Source of the DNA: an uncultured Erysipelotrichaceae bacterium
GTDB lineage: Bacteria > Bacillota_I > Bacilli_A > RFN20 > CAG-826
NCBI GenBank assembly: GCA_902802905.1
Contig: CADCNT010000008.1
Location: forward strand, 27,356-91,355
Direction: 5' to 3'
DNA length: 64,000 nucleotides
The translations under genes were made by a program, and so were the position numbers. Shown one piece after another: positions 1 through 10,600 of the stretch; the stretch's first letter is position 1, and every line of letters starts with the position of its first letter. The notes beneath the pieces were generated by a model. It had not been told where the DNA came from. It was given only the letters and a program-made list of their open reading frames with translations, and ran no database searches.

Positions 1-1
1 C

Positions 2-1324
2 CCACCTCCTCCTGAACCAGAAGAATATGAAGTAATAGAAACACCAACAAAAAGGATGCCGGCGGAATTTGAACCTGTATCCATGGTGAAAATGTGTTAT
101 CCAAATAACATGCCATTAAGCGCTTATAAAACTATCGCTGAAGATAACAAAATCCTCCTTTTAGTTAACCCTGATAATTCAAACAAATCACGCATTAACG
201 CTGCAAAGACCGCCCTAAATGGAGCTGGAGTCAATCTTGATAATGTCACTTTCTTAGACATGAATATCGACGATGATTATGCATATTGGGTTAGAGATTT
301 CTCTCCGTTTTATGTCTTTGATAATCAAGACTTATCGATAGTGGATTTCACATACAATAGGCCACGTTATGAGCAAAATAGTGTGCCTTCAAAGCTTGCT
401 ACTTATTTTGATATCTCGTATAGCAAAATGAGCCTTACCCATACTGGCGGCAATTTAATGCAAGATGGTAGAGGCACAGCATTCTCCGATGACTTGGTCG
501 TTAGCGAAAATAATAATAATGAGCAACGTGTAAAAAACCAAATGGAACAATATACTGGAACAGATAACTATGTTATCACTATTGATCCACAAGGCGATTA
601 TATTGCCCACATTGATTGCTGGGCTAAGATTGTAGCGCCAGATAAAATCATTGTTGCTAGACTTCCTAAAAATAATTCTCGCTATACATACTACGAACAA
701 GTCGCAGAACAATTAGGAAATCTTAAATGCGCTTATGGATATAACTATCGTATATATCGTGTTGATGAACCTGGTGGGAGCACTGTCGCACCATACACTA
801 ACAGTCTTATTGCCAACGGACATGTATATATGCCACTAGGAGATAATGCAAATTATAATCAAAAAGCATTAGAAGTTTATCAAGAAGCACTCCCAGGCTA
901 TGATGTAGTGGGAATTCAAGGTTTTGAATCACCTAACTACAATGCTTTCTTAAATACTGACGCTCTCCACTGTCGAACCCACGAAGTTCCTGATAAAGAT
1001 ATGCTCTTTATTGATAGTAGAGAAGTGCTAAATGGGGAAGTGGAAAAACAAGACGAATACTTAGTTAAAGCCAATATTGTTAGCTATGCTAAAAGTACAA
1101 TAACCGAGAATAATGTTTGGTTATATTATTCACTTAATAATCAACCATATCAAAAGGTAAACATGTCTCAATACGAAGACACCACAAACTTCACTTATAC
1201 ATTCGCTAACTTAAATAGTGGTGATGATATCAAATATTATATTGAAGCTAGCGATAACAACGGTCATAAAAATGTTGATCCAAGTTGCGGCAGCTTAGAC
1301 CCACATCATTTCACTATTGCATAA
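2..1324 (+). CDS. Peptidyl-arginine/agmatine deiminase family protein, 5' end outside window
   Basis: The frame is open to the window edge and encodes a Pro/Glu-rich linker before the domain, so the gene starts upstream and the ATG at 56 is internal. The body is a Porphyromonas-type peptidyl-arginine deiminase / agmatine deiminase domain (guanidino-group hydrolase). Visible family motifs in order are YWVRDFSPF (from about 285), HTGGNLMQDGRG (from about 448), HIDCW (from about 607, the His-x-Asp pair) and ALHCRTHE, whose Cys at 971-973 is the expected nucleophile. About 100 C-terminal residues form an Ig/fibronectin-like beta domain with FTYTF and YYIEAS strands, as in secreted members. A surface or secreted enzyme is likely, but the signal peptide would lie outside the window. 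The substrate (peptidyl arginine, free arginine or agmatine) cannot be decided here. Confidence 0.85.
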   Translation, partial: PPPPEPEEYEVIETPTKRMPAEFEPVSMVKMCYPNNMPLSAYKTIAEDNKILLLVNPDNSNKSRINAAKTALNGAGVNLDNVTFLDMNIDDDYAYWVRDFSPFYVFDNQDLSIVDFTYNRPRYEQNSVPSKLATYFDISYSKMSLTHTGGNLMQDGRGTAFSDDLVVSENNNNEQRVKNQMEQYTGTDNYVITIDPQGDYIAHIDCWAKIVAPDKIIVARLPKNNSRYTYYEQVAEQLGNLKCAYGYNYRIYRVDEPGGSTVAPYTNSLIANGHVYMPLGDNANYNQKALEVYQEALPGYDVVGIQGFESPNYNAFLNTDALHCRTHEVPDKDMLFIDSREVLNGEVEKQDEYLVKANIVSYAKSTITENNVWLYYSLNNQPYQKVNMSQYEDTTNFTYTFANLNSGDDIKYYIEASDNNGHKNVDPSCGSLDPHHFTIA

Positions 1325-1333
1325 TAGTTAATT

Positions 1334-1370
1334 AGCCACTATTTCATTAATTGAAACAAGTGGCTTTTTC
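1334..1370 (+). terminator. Intrinsic terminator after the deiminase gene
   Basis: Stem AGCCACT(T)/AAGTGGCT with a 17-nt loop is followed by TTTTTC. It sits just after the stop codon at 1322-1324. Confidence 0.8.
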
Positions 1371-1404
1371 TTATACAATTACTATAGTAAACGAGGTATC
1401 AATA

Positions 1405-1857
1405 ATGAAAAAACTATTTATTTACTATAGTTATACTGGTAATGGAAATGTTGTTGCTACTTTTTTAAAAGAAAATGGAGTGGAAATTAGACAAGTAATT
1501 CGTAAAAAGAAACTCCCAAAATCCTTCTTCTGGGGGATAATGGCGGGTGGCTTTTTAGCAGGCACCAAACACAAAGATAAACTTGAGGGATTTGATGAAA
1601 ACATTGAAGAGTATGATGAAATCATCATCGGCTCACCAATTTGGAACGCTAGAGTCTCTTCTCCAATCAATACAGTGCTGTCTAAACTTGACTTAAAAGA
1701 AAAGGAATTATCGTTTGTTTTCTACGCTGGTAGTGGAGAAGGAAAGAAAGCACTCAAAAGGATAAACAAAGAATATCCTAACGCTAAAATTATCTTCCTT
1801 AAGGAACCAAAGAAAAATCCAGAGGAATTAAAAAAGTTAAAAGAGTTGTTCAAATAA
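1405..1857 (+). CDS. Flavodoxin-like protein
   Basis: This 150-residue protein has a flavodoxin fold. The N-terminal strand and FMN-phosphate loop YYSYTGNGNV is followed by a GSPIWNARVSSPI segment typical of the second FMN-binding loop and by FYAGSGEG in the third. It probably carries electrons through bound FMN in the cytoplasm; the partner is unknown. I start it at 1405 because that ATG has a GAGG Shine-Dalgarno about 9 nt upstream and begins with the usual MKKLFIYYS strand. The frame is open further upstream, but that part overlaps the preceding terminator. It stands alone between two terminators. Confidence 0.8.
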   Translation: MKKLFIYYSYTGNGNVVATFLKENGVEIRQVIRKKKLPKSFFWGIMAGGFLAGTKHKDKLEGFDENIEEYDEIIIGSPIWNARVSSPINTVLSKLDLKEKELSFVFYAGSGEGKKALKRINKEYPNAKIIFLKEPKKNPEELKKLKELFK

Positions 1858-1871
1858 TGAACGACTTTTTT
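1844..1871 (+). terminator. Intrinsic terminator overlapping the flavodoxin stop codon
   Basis: Stem AGTTGTTC/GAACGACT (with G-T pairs) and a short loop, followed by TTTTTTATTT. The stop codon at 1855-1857 is in the loop. Confidence 0.75.
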
Positions 1872-1927
1872 ATTTCTTAGTTTATAATATAAACATAATT
1901 CAAATCTCCGAAAGGGAGGATAATCAT

Positions 1928-3433
1928 ATGAAAACAAGAAACATATTTGGTGTGCTTGGTTTATCTATTGCAGCAATGTCTGCCGCAGCATTAGTGAAAG
2001 CACCTGCTGTTAAACAAGCAAAGGCTGGTGAATACGATACTTGGGGAATTCACGCTGCATTTGACATTGGTGAGATATCAACTTGGGATGGAGTAGATTT
2101 TAGCAGTTTTGTATTCCGCTGTGGAAGAGACGGCTACGATGAATCGACCTGGAAAAATACTTCTCTTTTCTATTCTGGGATTGGCACAATTTACTGTGCA
2201 AACATGTGTTTCAACGAGTATTTTGAATTTGACAGAGTGCAAGTTAAATATATTCAAAATGGAAAAGAAAAATGGTCTAATCCTCAAGAAGCAAGTGGAG
2301 ATGAATACACACATAGTGATGCATATAAATTAACCTATGATTCTTGGGATTCAGGTGATAATTTTAATGCTACATTTGACGGGTATCAAATTCCATTTGT
2401 TTCTGTCACATATGGTGCAACACAATTTGATATGTCTGTTAATCCTGAAAGCAATCTAATTCTCCAAGATGAAGTGACATTTGATGCGGAATCAACGGAT
2501 AGATTTAAAATTTCCTATCTTGGTGATTCCACAAATACCGAGGAATTACTTACTACGTCATCGCTAGCTACTTATTTTGACACTGATTCTTACACTAAAG
2601 AAACCGGTTTTCTTACAAAGAAATCTGGAGACATTCTTGTTATATTAAAAAACAACAATTCTGATGGCGGTATCTTTGAGATTAAAGATCGTGTAACAAG
2701 AGAAACTAACATTTACTATGTTACTGAAAACGCTGCTGAAACAACTGATTTCATTTATTCTTGGGGTGGTTCTCAACAATTTGATTCATGGCCAGGAAGC
2801 GAAATTGCTTTATTGGTAGATGAAGAAACCCCTAGAGCTAGAGAAGTGTTCGACTATACTTCAGTTTATTTCCAAGGAAAGAGCGTTAATATTTACAGCA
2901 TTACAATAAATCTTGGTTATCCTTATTCTGATCCAGAGGGTGACTTATACATTCAATTTAATGGTGGAGATAATACTAGACAATCTGCTGATTTTGATTT
3001 AGTCCCACAAGCTGCTTATTGGTTCACTGGTGGCGCTAACTTAGATGCATCTGCAGCAATTAACTACATTGTCCATTTTGAACAAATTAGAAATAATGGC
3101 TCTGTTTGTAATATTTCCAAAGGTGATGCTACTGCACTTATTGAGGAATATAACGCTTTAAGTTCGACTGTTAAAGAAGTCTATGTCGACACATCTAAGT
3201 TGTTAACAACCGATCACACTAATCCAAGTCAAAAAGCTTTATACACTTATAAGCAAGCATTAGAAACGCTCAGCGGAGAATATGGCGTTCCAATCGTCGT
3301 TCCAAACGAATTATATAGAAGTTCATCAGCCTATTTTGATTCAACTATTGCTATCACTCTTGTTGTTGCTACTGGTGTTATTACAATTACACTTGCGACA
3401 CTAATGATTGCAAAAAGAAAGAAAGAGAAATAA
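1928..3433 (+). CDS. Surface protein of unknown function with C-terminal membrane anchor
   Basis: This 501-residue protein starts with a signal peptide (MKTRNIFGVLGLSIAAMSAA) with probable cleavage near QAKAG. A long beta-rich ectodomain full of aromatic and acidic residues follows. Near the C terminus is a hydrophobic segment (about residues 473-494, TIAITLVVATGVITITLATL) followed by the basic tail AKRKKEK. This is the layout of a surface protein held by a C-terminal transmembrane helix; no LPXTG-type sortase motif precedes the helix. The start is supported by a strong AAAGGGAGG Shine-Dalgarno and a TATAAT box at about 1882. I recognise no family. It ends in its own terminator and is not part of the riboswitch operon downstream. 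Confidence 0.75.
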   Translation: MKTRNIFGVLGLSIAAMSAAALVKAPAVKQAKAGEYDTWGIHAAFDIGEISTWDGVDFSSFVFRCGRDGYDESTWKNTSLFYSGIGTIYCANMCFNEYFEFDRVQVKYIQNGKEKWSNPQEASGDEYTHSDAYKLTYDSWDSGDNFNATFDGYQIPFVSVTYGATQFDMSVNPESNLILQDEVTFDAESTDRFKISYLGDSTNTEELLTTSSLATYFDTDSYTKETGFLTKKSGDILVILKNNNSDGGIFEIKDRVTRETNIYYVTENAAETTDFIYSWGGSQQFDSWPGSEIALLVDEETPRAREVFDYTSVYFQGKSVNIYSITINLGYPYSDPEGDLYIQFNGGDNTRQSADFDLVPQAAYWFTGGANLDASAAINYIVHFEQIRNNGSVCNISKGDATALIEEYNALSSTVKEVYVDTSKLLTTDHTNPSQKALYTYKQALETLSGEYGVPIVVPNELYRSSSAYFDSTIAITLVVATGVITITLATLMIAKRKKEK

Positions 3434-3477
3434 TCGTAATCTACATAGTATACGCTGATTATTAAATAATTCTGCAC

Positions 3478-3511
3478 GCGACTCTCAACTTATTGGCGAG
3501 GGTCGCTTTTG
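3478..3511 (+). terminator. Intrinsic terminator after the surface-protein gene
   Basis: GC-rich stem GCGACTCTC/GCGAGGGTCGC followed by TTTTG. The rest of the roughly 340-nt gap up to 3773 holds the promoter and riboswitch listed next. Confidence 0.8.
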
Positions 3512-3645
3512 TTATTGGTAAACTTTCAAAATAATTAAAGTTTAACTTTAATTGATTGGTTAAAAAAAGATACAAATAGTCAACATATTTGTAAGATTGA
3601 TATCTTATCTAATAAACATTTTCTTCTTATTTTTATTTAAAAATA

Positions 3646-3675
3646 TTGACATCGCATCGAAGAATAAAATAAAAT
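3646..3675 (+). promoter_or_regulatory. Sigma-A-type promoter for the first riboswitch operon
   Basis: A perfect -35 TTGACA (3646-3651), an 18-nt spacer and TAAAAT (3670-3675), placed about 15 nt upstream of the riboswitch aptamer. Confidence 0.65.
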
Positions 3676-3688
3676 CTATTTAGTCAAA

Positions 3689-3751
3689 AGCAAAACTGGA
3701 GTAATCCAGCGACGCAAAACTTCAGAGTCCTACTAGGATCGTCAGTTGCCT
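3689..3751 (+). promoter_or_regulatory. c-di-GMP-I (GEMM-I) riboswitch, operon 1
   Basis: The aptamer shows the GEMM-I landmarks in order: GCAAAACTGG, a hairpin ACTGG/CCAG, the near-invariant GACGCAAA, a second helix around AGTCC...GGAT, and the closing AGTTGCC. P1 is formed by GCAA (3690-3693) and TTGC (3746-3749). The core is nearly identical to the second copy at 15365. It lies 22 nt before the first codon of the operon. No terminator hairpin is visible between aptamer and start, and the Shine-Dalgarno is poor, so control may act on translation; the sign of regulation cannot be read here. Confidence 0.9.
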
Positions 3752-3773
3752 CAAAAGATTTATTTTTAGAGCG

Positions 3774-4712
3774 ATGAAGATGAGAACTAACGGAAAGAGT
3801 AGATTAAAAATCATTGCTGCGTGTTCTGTGGCAATTTTTTCGTTGTTAGCCGTTTGTGGTGGTGTCTTTGCTTGGTTCACTACAGCACTTTCTCAATCTG
3901 CCACCGTTGATGAATTTGCAGTTATCAACATGGGTAACTGTGATTTGTATTCTTGTGAATTAATTAAGTTCGATTTTAAAACCACCGTTTATCCATCTGG
4001 TGATGATGAATTTGTGGTTATTGATTACCTCACCCCAGAAACTGGCAAGGTAAATAAGTATGATTACGATTCCACCAGACATCAATTTGGTAAAATGGAT
4101 GGCTCAACTTGGGTTCCTGTTTCTGCGATGAATACATACGACCCAGTTGATTTGCTTATTTTCAATCGTGATTTAAAAGATCTCAACTGTAACGCTATAT
4201 ATAAATTCACTGTTTCTTCCCCTGATTTAATCAATGTTGATTTTGATGCAATGATTAAAAAGGCAACTGGTATTATTCCAGGAAATCATGAATTATTATT
4301 ATCTGATTGTTGCGACTTTGATATTTACTGGGATGCTGATTTAGCGGATGACAATCCAGCTTTTACTCCAGCAACCCCAGGCGAAAAACCATATTGTCCA
4401 AGTTACATTGATGAGCCTGAAGATATATCCGAATTAGAAGAAATTTATTACAAAATCTCATATTTATCTTCTCTTGAATCTAGCCACACTAATTTCTATA
4501 GCGGCAGCGATGATGAAATTGCTTTAGCAAGTGGCTTAAGAAGAACATTCACATATGACTCCACACTTGATGAGAAAGTGGTTAGTTTCTATGTGAATGT
4601 TAACTATTCAGTGTCACAATTAGACGAATACAAAACAAAAATCTATTCAAACAACATTAGACTCATTTATGACTTTGGGTTTAGATTCTATTTCTTTAGG
4701 GTGGAGGACTAA
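3774..4712 (+). CDS. SipW-signal surface/filament protein 1
   Basis: This 312-residue exported protein is the first gene behind the c-di-GMP riboswitch. A basic N terminus (KMRTNGKSRLK) precedes a hydrophobic stretch ending in GGVFAWFTT. The A-W-F ending is the hallmark of signal peptides processed by SipW-type peptidases (TasA/camelysin class); cleavage is expected just before Trp. The mature part is acidic and beta-rich with several Cys and ends in a VVSFYVNVNYS-type strand, as in the paralogues. No catalytic motif is visible, so a structural role is likely. Start: ATG 3774 or, two codons on, 3780; neither has a good Shine-Dalgarno. The stop is 2 nt before the next start. Confidence 0.7.
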   Translation: MKMRTNGKSRLKIIAACSVAIFSLLAVCGGVFAWFTTALSQSATVDEFAVINMGNCDLYSCELIKFDFKTTVYPSGDDEFVVIDYLTPETGKVNKYDYDSTRHQFGKMDGSTWVPVSAMNTYDPVDLLIFNRDLKDLNCNAIYKFTVSSPDLINVDFDAMIKKATGIIPGNHELLLSDCCDFDIYWDADLADDNPAFTPATPGEKPYCPSYIDEPEDISELEEIYYKISYLSSLESSHTNFYSGSDDEIALASGLRRTFTYDSTLDEKVVSFYVNVNYSVSQLDEYKTKIYSNNIRLIYDFGFRFYFFRVED

Positions 4713-4714
4713 TT

Positions 4715-7678
4715 ATGACTAAGAAGACCTCTGCACGTTTACTTTTTGGTTCAATACTTGCATTTACAGCCTCAGCGATAACGATGCTGACAATTTCTAT
4801 TTCTTGGTTCAACGGACCAAATGTTCAAGTCGATGATGGATATCTTGATGGTATTGTCGGTTTAAGAGAATACTTCTTCGCTGGAAAAGGAACCGAAGAT
4901 AGCCCATATGAAATTGTTACCCCTCTCCATCTTTATAACTTAGAAAGATTACAAAACTTAGGTATTTTCTCTGGTAAGACATATTTCCAAGTTGGTCACC
5001 TTTTCGATATTGAAGGCGTTCCAACTCTAAAGTGTATCGATCACTACGATTCAGATGGTAATCCTATTTACTGTGATTATATCAATATGGAAGGCACAAA
5101 GCTTTTACCAATCGGTGGAGAAGGTGTTCCTTTTGTCGGCACAATTAATGGTAACGGAATCCCAATTAAGAATTTAACTGTTCGCGGCAATCCAGAAGAT
5201 ATTGGTGTCTTTGGTTATGTTGCTTCCGAAGGAAAAGTTGAAGGAATGGTCTTTGAAGACTTAGAAGTTGTTTCCCTAGGCTATAGCAATGACTCAACTT
5301 CTTCCGACAACTTACTGTTCTCTGAAAATATCGATGATATCTTTGACACCAGCGGAACTGCCTCATACCTCACAACTGGTATGAATTTAGACTTCTACGA
5401 ATTCAATGCGACTACTAATGAGTATGATGTCACAAATCTTAAGAGACATAATCCTGTTGGCGGTACTTATGTAAATAACGCTAACGATGCTAACCACATT
5501 GTCGCAGATACTGATTTATTTAATGGTTATTTCAAGGCCACTTTCCCTAGTGTGGAAGGCGATAGATTCACTTACACGTTGTCATCCTCCTCTCCAGTAA
5601 TTAGAAGAGCAGGCGACACTATAATTGGTAGTTGTAGCGAAGATGACCTCATTATTGATATGTCAGCTTTGAAAGAGTCGTCTCTATATAACTCAACATC
5701 AAACACTCAAGTGAACGCTAGATTATATCTCAAAGCTTCTTGTGTTGTTGATGGCTATACTTTCTCGCGTGTAATCCAAACTTACAAAGTTGAATTCCAT
5801 AATGGTGGACATCTTTACGCTGATGGACAAACAAAAATCTCAATCTATTGTGATTATCTTGATACAGCCTCAACAGGCGATATGCAAACTGGATATCACC
5901 ACGGAATTAACGTTGGTTTAATTGCCGGCCACGTCGATGGCACTGTCCAAAACTGCTATGTTTATAATGGTAAAATTAAGTTTAACGATTCTACATATCA
6001 TCCAGTTGCTGCTGAAAGCGATACCGCTTTAATCGGTGAAATTGGTGAAAACGTTTCTAGCAACATTAATCCTGAACTTGGTTTAGTGGTTCACGGTGAT
6101 ATTGGTGTTATGAACTTCTCTAAGATTTATTCAATGATTAGAAGCGATATGTCTTATCCAAAGACCATTAAGGCTGGTAGTGATACCACCCAAGGTGTAA
6201 CTACTCACTATGTTTCTTATAAAGAATTCTTGAATCAAGAATCTATTGCTAATTTCAAAGATTATCTCAGATACTATGACGGTAAAAAAGAAGAACAAGA
6301 ATTTATTATTCCAACATCTTCTGACATGAGTAAGATTTCACCTAAGCAGTGGCATAATTATGATTTAACTTCGTCTATCCCGCTTGATTTCAATACAGTT
6401 GAATTCCTTTGGAATAGAGTTGTTCAAGATGATGATAACACTGATCGTGGATTAGGTGTTTTCAAAGTTGTTTCCTCATACAATCAATACGCAAACGAAG
6501 AGTCTTATGGAACTTATATGCTTTCTAATATTGGCGATTGTATCATCAAAAATGATACCCCTAAAACCAAAGTTTATTTCTCAACCGCTGAATATGACCA
6601 TAATCAAAGCGGACCTACTTGGGGAACTGGTGATGGCAAAATTGAACCATTAAGAGCAACAACTCTTCCATCATACTCTGATGTTAGTTCCTTCAAGTGG
6701 CCTTTCTCTAGAGACTACAACTATGTCTTTGAGCTTGATTTGTCGCAAATGAACCAAGCTGGTGGAAGAGACTACATGTATAACACTACAAGTCAATTCC
6801 TTACTAACTATTTAAGTAGTAAATTAATCGATAAATATGGCGCACCTGTCACTCCAGGCACTGATAGATTCGGCTTTATGTTCCGTTCTTCAGAAAACGA
6901 ACTTTTAAGTCAATTATCTTCTTATATGCCTGTAAAAGTCCCTGGCGATAAAAAACCATTTACTGATCCTGATACTGGCGAAACATTCTATTATCCAACC
7001 AACTCAATCGTCTTTAGAATTGAAAACCCTAACGGCGCGAACGTTTCTGTTGTTGGTAACGGAGAAAATATTACTGTTTATAGCTACGACCCAAAAAAAT
7101 CTACAGGTTCAAAAACTGCACTTTATACGATGTATTCTAAAAACATTGCTAATGATGTATATAACGAGCATCGTTATTTCACATATGATGTTTCTACAGA
7201 TGTAGACAATACCGGAACTGAAACAGTATGTCCAATCGCAAATGGTGATGGTGGAGCATTATACGGCCACATCTTCAATCTCCCTCAAGGCGATTATGTC
7301 TTAGGTTCTCAAAGCGGAACTGCAAAAGTCTACTTCTTAGCGGTTCAAGGTCAAACAGAAGGTTCGATTGGTCATGATGAAGTCGTTTCTGTTGATGGCA
7401 CTGTTGCCGATGTTGACTTCTTGCTGGATGAACCATCATTATCTACTTACCCATCCGGTTTAAATAAAGCATTGTTCTCTTTCAAAGCTGTATTCAATAC
7501 CGAATTAGGTGAAGTATTTGTTGACACTATCACCGTCGGTGAAAAGAAATATATGCGAGTTACATTCGATAATTCTACGGTGTTCCTGACATACCTACTC
7601 GCTTATTCAAGGCATACGGAACATACCTACTATATAAACGGTGTCGCTCATGACACAACAAACTGGACATATCCATAA
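4715..7678 (+). CDS. Large SipW-signal beta-helix surface protein (GLUG-like repeats)
   Basis: This 987-residue exported protein has an N-terminal hydrophobic segment ending in ISWFNGP, a SipW-type signal with S-W-F in place of A-W-F. Residues about 55-190 read GTEDSPYEIVTPLHLYNL, then FVGTINGNGIPIKNL and DIGVFGYV, the pattern of GLUG/right-handed beta-helix adhesin modules. A second turn appears at GLIAGHVDGTVQNCYV around residue 410. The remainder is beta-rich without enzyme motifs. It probably forms a long surface rod or matrix component. A GTGGAGG Shine-Dalgarno about 8 nt upstream fixes the start. It is translationally close to its neighbours (2 nt and 18 nt) and belongs to the same operon. 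Confidence 0.7.
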   Translation: MTKKTSARLLFGSILAFTASAITMLTISISWFNGPNVQVDDGYLDGIVGLREYFFAGKGTEDSPYEIVTPLHLYNLERLQNLGIFSGKTYFQVGHLFDIEGVPTLKCIDHYDSDGNPIYCDYINMEGTKLLPIGGEGVPFVGTINGNGIPIKNLTVRGNPEDIGVFGYVASEGKVEGMVFEDLEVVSLGYSNDSTSSDNLLFSENIDDIFDTSGTASYLTTGMNLDFYEFNATTNEYDVTNLKRHNPVGGTYVNNANDANHIVADTDLFNGYFKATFPSVEGDRFTYTLSSSSPVIRRAGDTIIGSCSEDDLIIDMSALKESSLYNSTSNTQVNARLYLKASCVVDGYTFSRVIQTYKVEFHNGGHLYADGQTKISIYCDYLDTASTGDMQTGYHHGINVGLIAGHVDGTVQNCYVYNGKIKFNDSTYHPVAAESDTALIGEIGENVSSNINPELGLVVHGDIGVMNFSKIYSMIRSDMSYPKTIKAGSDTTQGVTTHYVSYKEFLNQESIANFKDYLRYYDGKKEEQEFIIPTSSDMSKISPKQWHNYDLTSSIPLDFNTVEFLWNRVVQDDDNTDRGLGVFKVVSSYNQYANEESYGTYMLSNIGDCIIKNDTPKTKVYFSTAEYDHNQSGPTWGTGDGKIEPLRATTLPSYSDVSSFKWPFSRDYNYVFELDLSQMNQAGGRDYMYNTTSQFLTNYLSSKLIDKYGAPVTPGTDRFGFMFRSSENELLSQLSSYMPVKVPGDKKPFTDPDTGETFYYPTNSIVFRIENPNGANVSVVGNGENITVYSYDPKKSTGSKTALYTMYSKNIANDVYNEHRYFTYDVSTDVDNTGTETVCPIANGDGGALYGHIFNLPQGDYVLGSQSGTAKVYFLAVQGQTEGSIGHDEVVSVDGTVADVDFLLDEPSLSTYPSGLNKALFSFKAVFNTELGEVFVDTITVGEKKYMRVTFDNSTVFLTYLLAYSRHTEHTYYINGVAHDTTNWTYP

Positions 7679-7696
7679 TGAAAGGAGTTAAGTAAA

Positions 7697-10600
7697 ATGA
7701 AGCGTTTTAAAAGAATTATATTACCGATTGCGTTATTTACTTTGCTTAGTTGCTTAGCTGTTTTTGTTACGGTTTCCACAATAAGCACGGCAATCGCAAG
7801 AGTGATTGTTGTGCCAACTACAACGTTCTTCCCAATAACAATTAATGGACATGTTTATAAATGCTATTCACTTGAGGACGAACACGGCGATCCTACTCCA
7901 GGTGTTGCTATTGCTTGGGGAGAAACTTCTGCTACTGTTCCTAATGAAATTGTAATTCCTTCTTCAGTAACACATGAAGGAAATCCCTACACAATTAGAG
8001 CAGTTGCTAAAGCTGGATTTAGATATTGCGGTTTTAAATCCATTACTTTACCTCAAACAATTGAGATGATTGGTGAAGAAGCTTTTGCTTATTGTCAAAA
8101 ACTTGAGACATTCAAGATTCCACATTTGGTGGATGAAATCAAACCATCAACATTCTTAGATTGTCGCGCACTTGAATCAGTGAAATATTCTGATGCTTTG
8201 GATAATGACGTCTACGTCGGTAACGAAACTATCACAAGCATCGGTGATCATGCATTTGATTCTTGCATCAGTTTAAGAACATTTTATGTTCCTAAAAACG
8301 TAACTTATTTTGGTTCAAGTTGTTTCCAAAAATGTTCAAAGATGGTTAACTTCTTCTTCCCTTCAAGAATATTATTGAACAGTGCTATTCAAAACTATAT
8401 AACCGTTAGACCATACGCTTTTGCAGATTGTTCTTCTTTATCCATGGTCTACTTTGAAGAAAATATGAAAGAAATTGATGACCATGCATTTGCTCAATGT
8501 AACACTGATATGGTGATCAAATATACTGGTAACAGTGAGCCAACCTTTAAACGCGATGGCGTTACACAGTCTTATTGGAGAAATAAGAACATTGACCACT
8601 CAACAGATAGCTCTTATAAATATAGCTTTGCAACAAAACATTCAAGAATCGTTCCTGATGAAGACTATCCATGTTTCCGTTATGCGATTGAAAACAAAGC
8701 AGTAAAACTAGATTCATCAGGTAAATATTCTTCGAAGTGTACAGTGTATGCAATTCCTTCTAGTGAAGCTACCTCACAATACGCATGTATCTATAAATTT
8801 GATGTTCCTGGTGAAACAATTTATAGCAAAGTTGATCCTTCTATTAAGATTTATGATAAAGATACTGGCGAGTTAACATTACCTAATACATTGGGTGGTA
8901 AAACATTAAAAGTTATTAAAGAATCTGCTTTTGCTCAAGTTCCTGAAATTACCAGAGTAAAATTCAACACTGATTTAGTGCAGATTTGTAGAAAAGCATT
9001 CTTTAACTGTGTTAACATTGGCAAAAATGGTGACACAGATGCAGCTCCTGCACTTGATTTTAGTGCCTGCACAAAGCTTGTTGAAGTTAGTATGACTTGC
9101 TTCCAAGATTACACAATCGAAAATAAATATGTTACCAGAATAATTCTTCCTAATTGCTTACAATATTTAGGCGACCACTCATTCGCTAACTTTGTAAAAG
9201 TTAACAAATTAGTTTTACCAAACAACTTACAAGCAATGGCGGACTTATGTTTCTTTAGACTTGGAAGAAGTATCACTGATGATCCAGCAATCGATTTGAT
9301 TTTACCAAAATCATTAAATGACGCTGCTGCTAAGAATGCATATTTTGAACATCAAAACATTCATACTGAAGATAATAAATCATTTCAACATAAAGACTAT
9401 ACACGTTGGTATGCCATTGGTAAGTATGCTTTCGTTTATTGTAATAGCATTCGTTCTATTACCATGGAAGAAGATACCTCTCACGTTGGTGATTCAACTT
9501 ATACGACATCTGTATATTCTAACGCATTTAAGACCATGCCTAATTTATTGCGTTTCCAATCTAATGCCAACCTCAAATATCTAGGTAAAGATGCCTTCAA
9601 AGAGTGTCCAAAACTTAGGGAGGTTTTCCTTGATAGCACTAAAGCTGAAAGCGCAACTGAAGACTATCCATGGTGTATCGATGAAGATACCGGCAAATAT
9701 GGCGGTACCTTATTCCAAGGTATTTCTCCAGAATTAGTTCTTTATGTAAGTGGTTCTAAAGCTCCTAAAAACTTAGAGAATTACTCCATTACTTCAGAAA
9801 CCGGCTCTGTGCAAATGGATGTTGCATGGAACGCTGAAACTGAAGGCAAAGAAGGCAACACTAAAGTGTATAGCTATAGCAATAACCTCGCTCCTGATAG
9901 TCTTTATCAAAGAAGCCATGTTCCAACTTACTATAACGTGGCATCTGGTAATGACGTTGTTTATTGGGACCCATCAACTAAAAATACAGTTTCTGTTCCA
10001 AAAACTCCTGAAGAATATGATAGTGGTATTGTCTCATTTGTTAAAAACACATCTGATGAATATACTGCCGCTAGATATTTCTATAGTGCCGGAACTAGCG
10101 ATGATGGTGGCACCGGAACCAAAATTATTGATTTGACAAGTGTACCTGGCGTTTCTACAAGCGATATTCATAAATTAAAAGTTATTGGCTCTGAAGCTTT
10201 TGCTAAGAGTGAAAATTTAACTGGCAATAATCCAAATGATAGTAGAGCCCCTGGTTTATATTTCATTTTGCCTAACACCATTACTGAAATTAGTGAGCGT
10301 GCTTTCTTTAGAAAAACAGGCGATAATGGCGACGGAAACGGTAGATTTGGCGTTAGAGTCGTAACTTATAAAGATAATGATGGCAATATATATCTCGCTG
10401 ATGGCACATCTACAACTACAAATATTCAAGATATTGTTGATTATGTCGAAAAGAATGGAACAGCTACAGTTAGTGATAGCGATAGACGTGGATATTGTGT
10501 TTTACCAAATACTGTTACAACTATCGGAAAGTTAGCTTTCTACAATAATATTTTCAAAAACATTTATCTTAGTTCTGCCTTAAAATTTATTGGCCACGCT

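Noticed and set aside
1928..3433. Sortase-anchored (LPXTG) surface protein
   Set aside because: A C-terminal hydrophobic helix and basic tail are present, but no LPXTG-like pentapeptide precedes the helix and no sortase is in the window.
3930..3965. A GGTAACTG segment inside the first filament gene as partner of riboswitch 1's TTGCC strand
   Set aside because: It is about 200 nt downstream within coding sequence and lacks a following T-run; probably chance complementarity.
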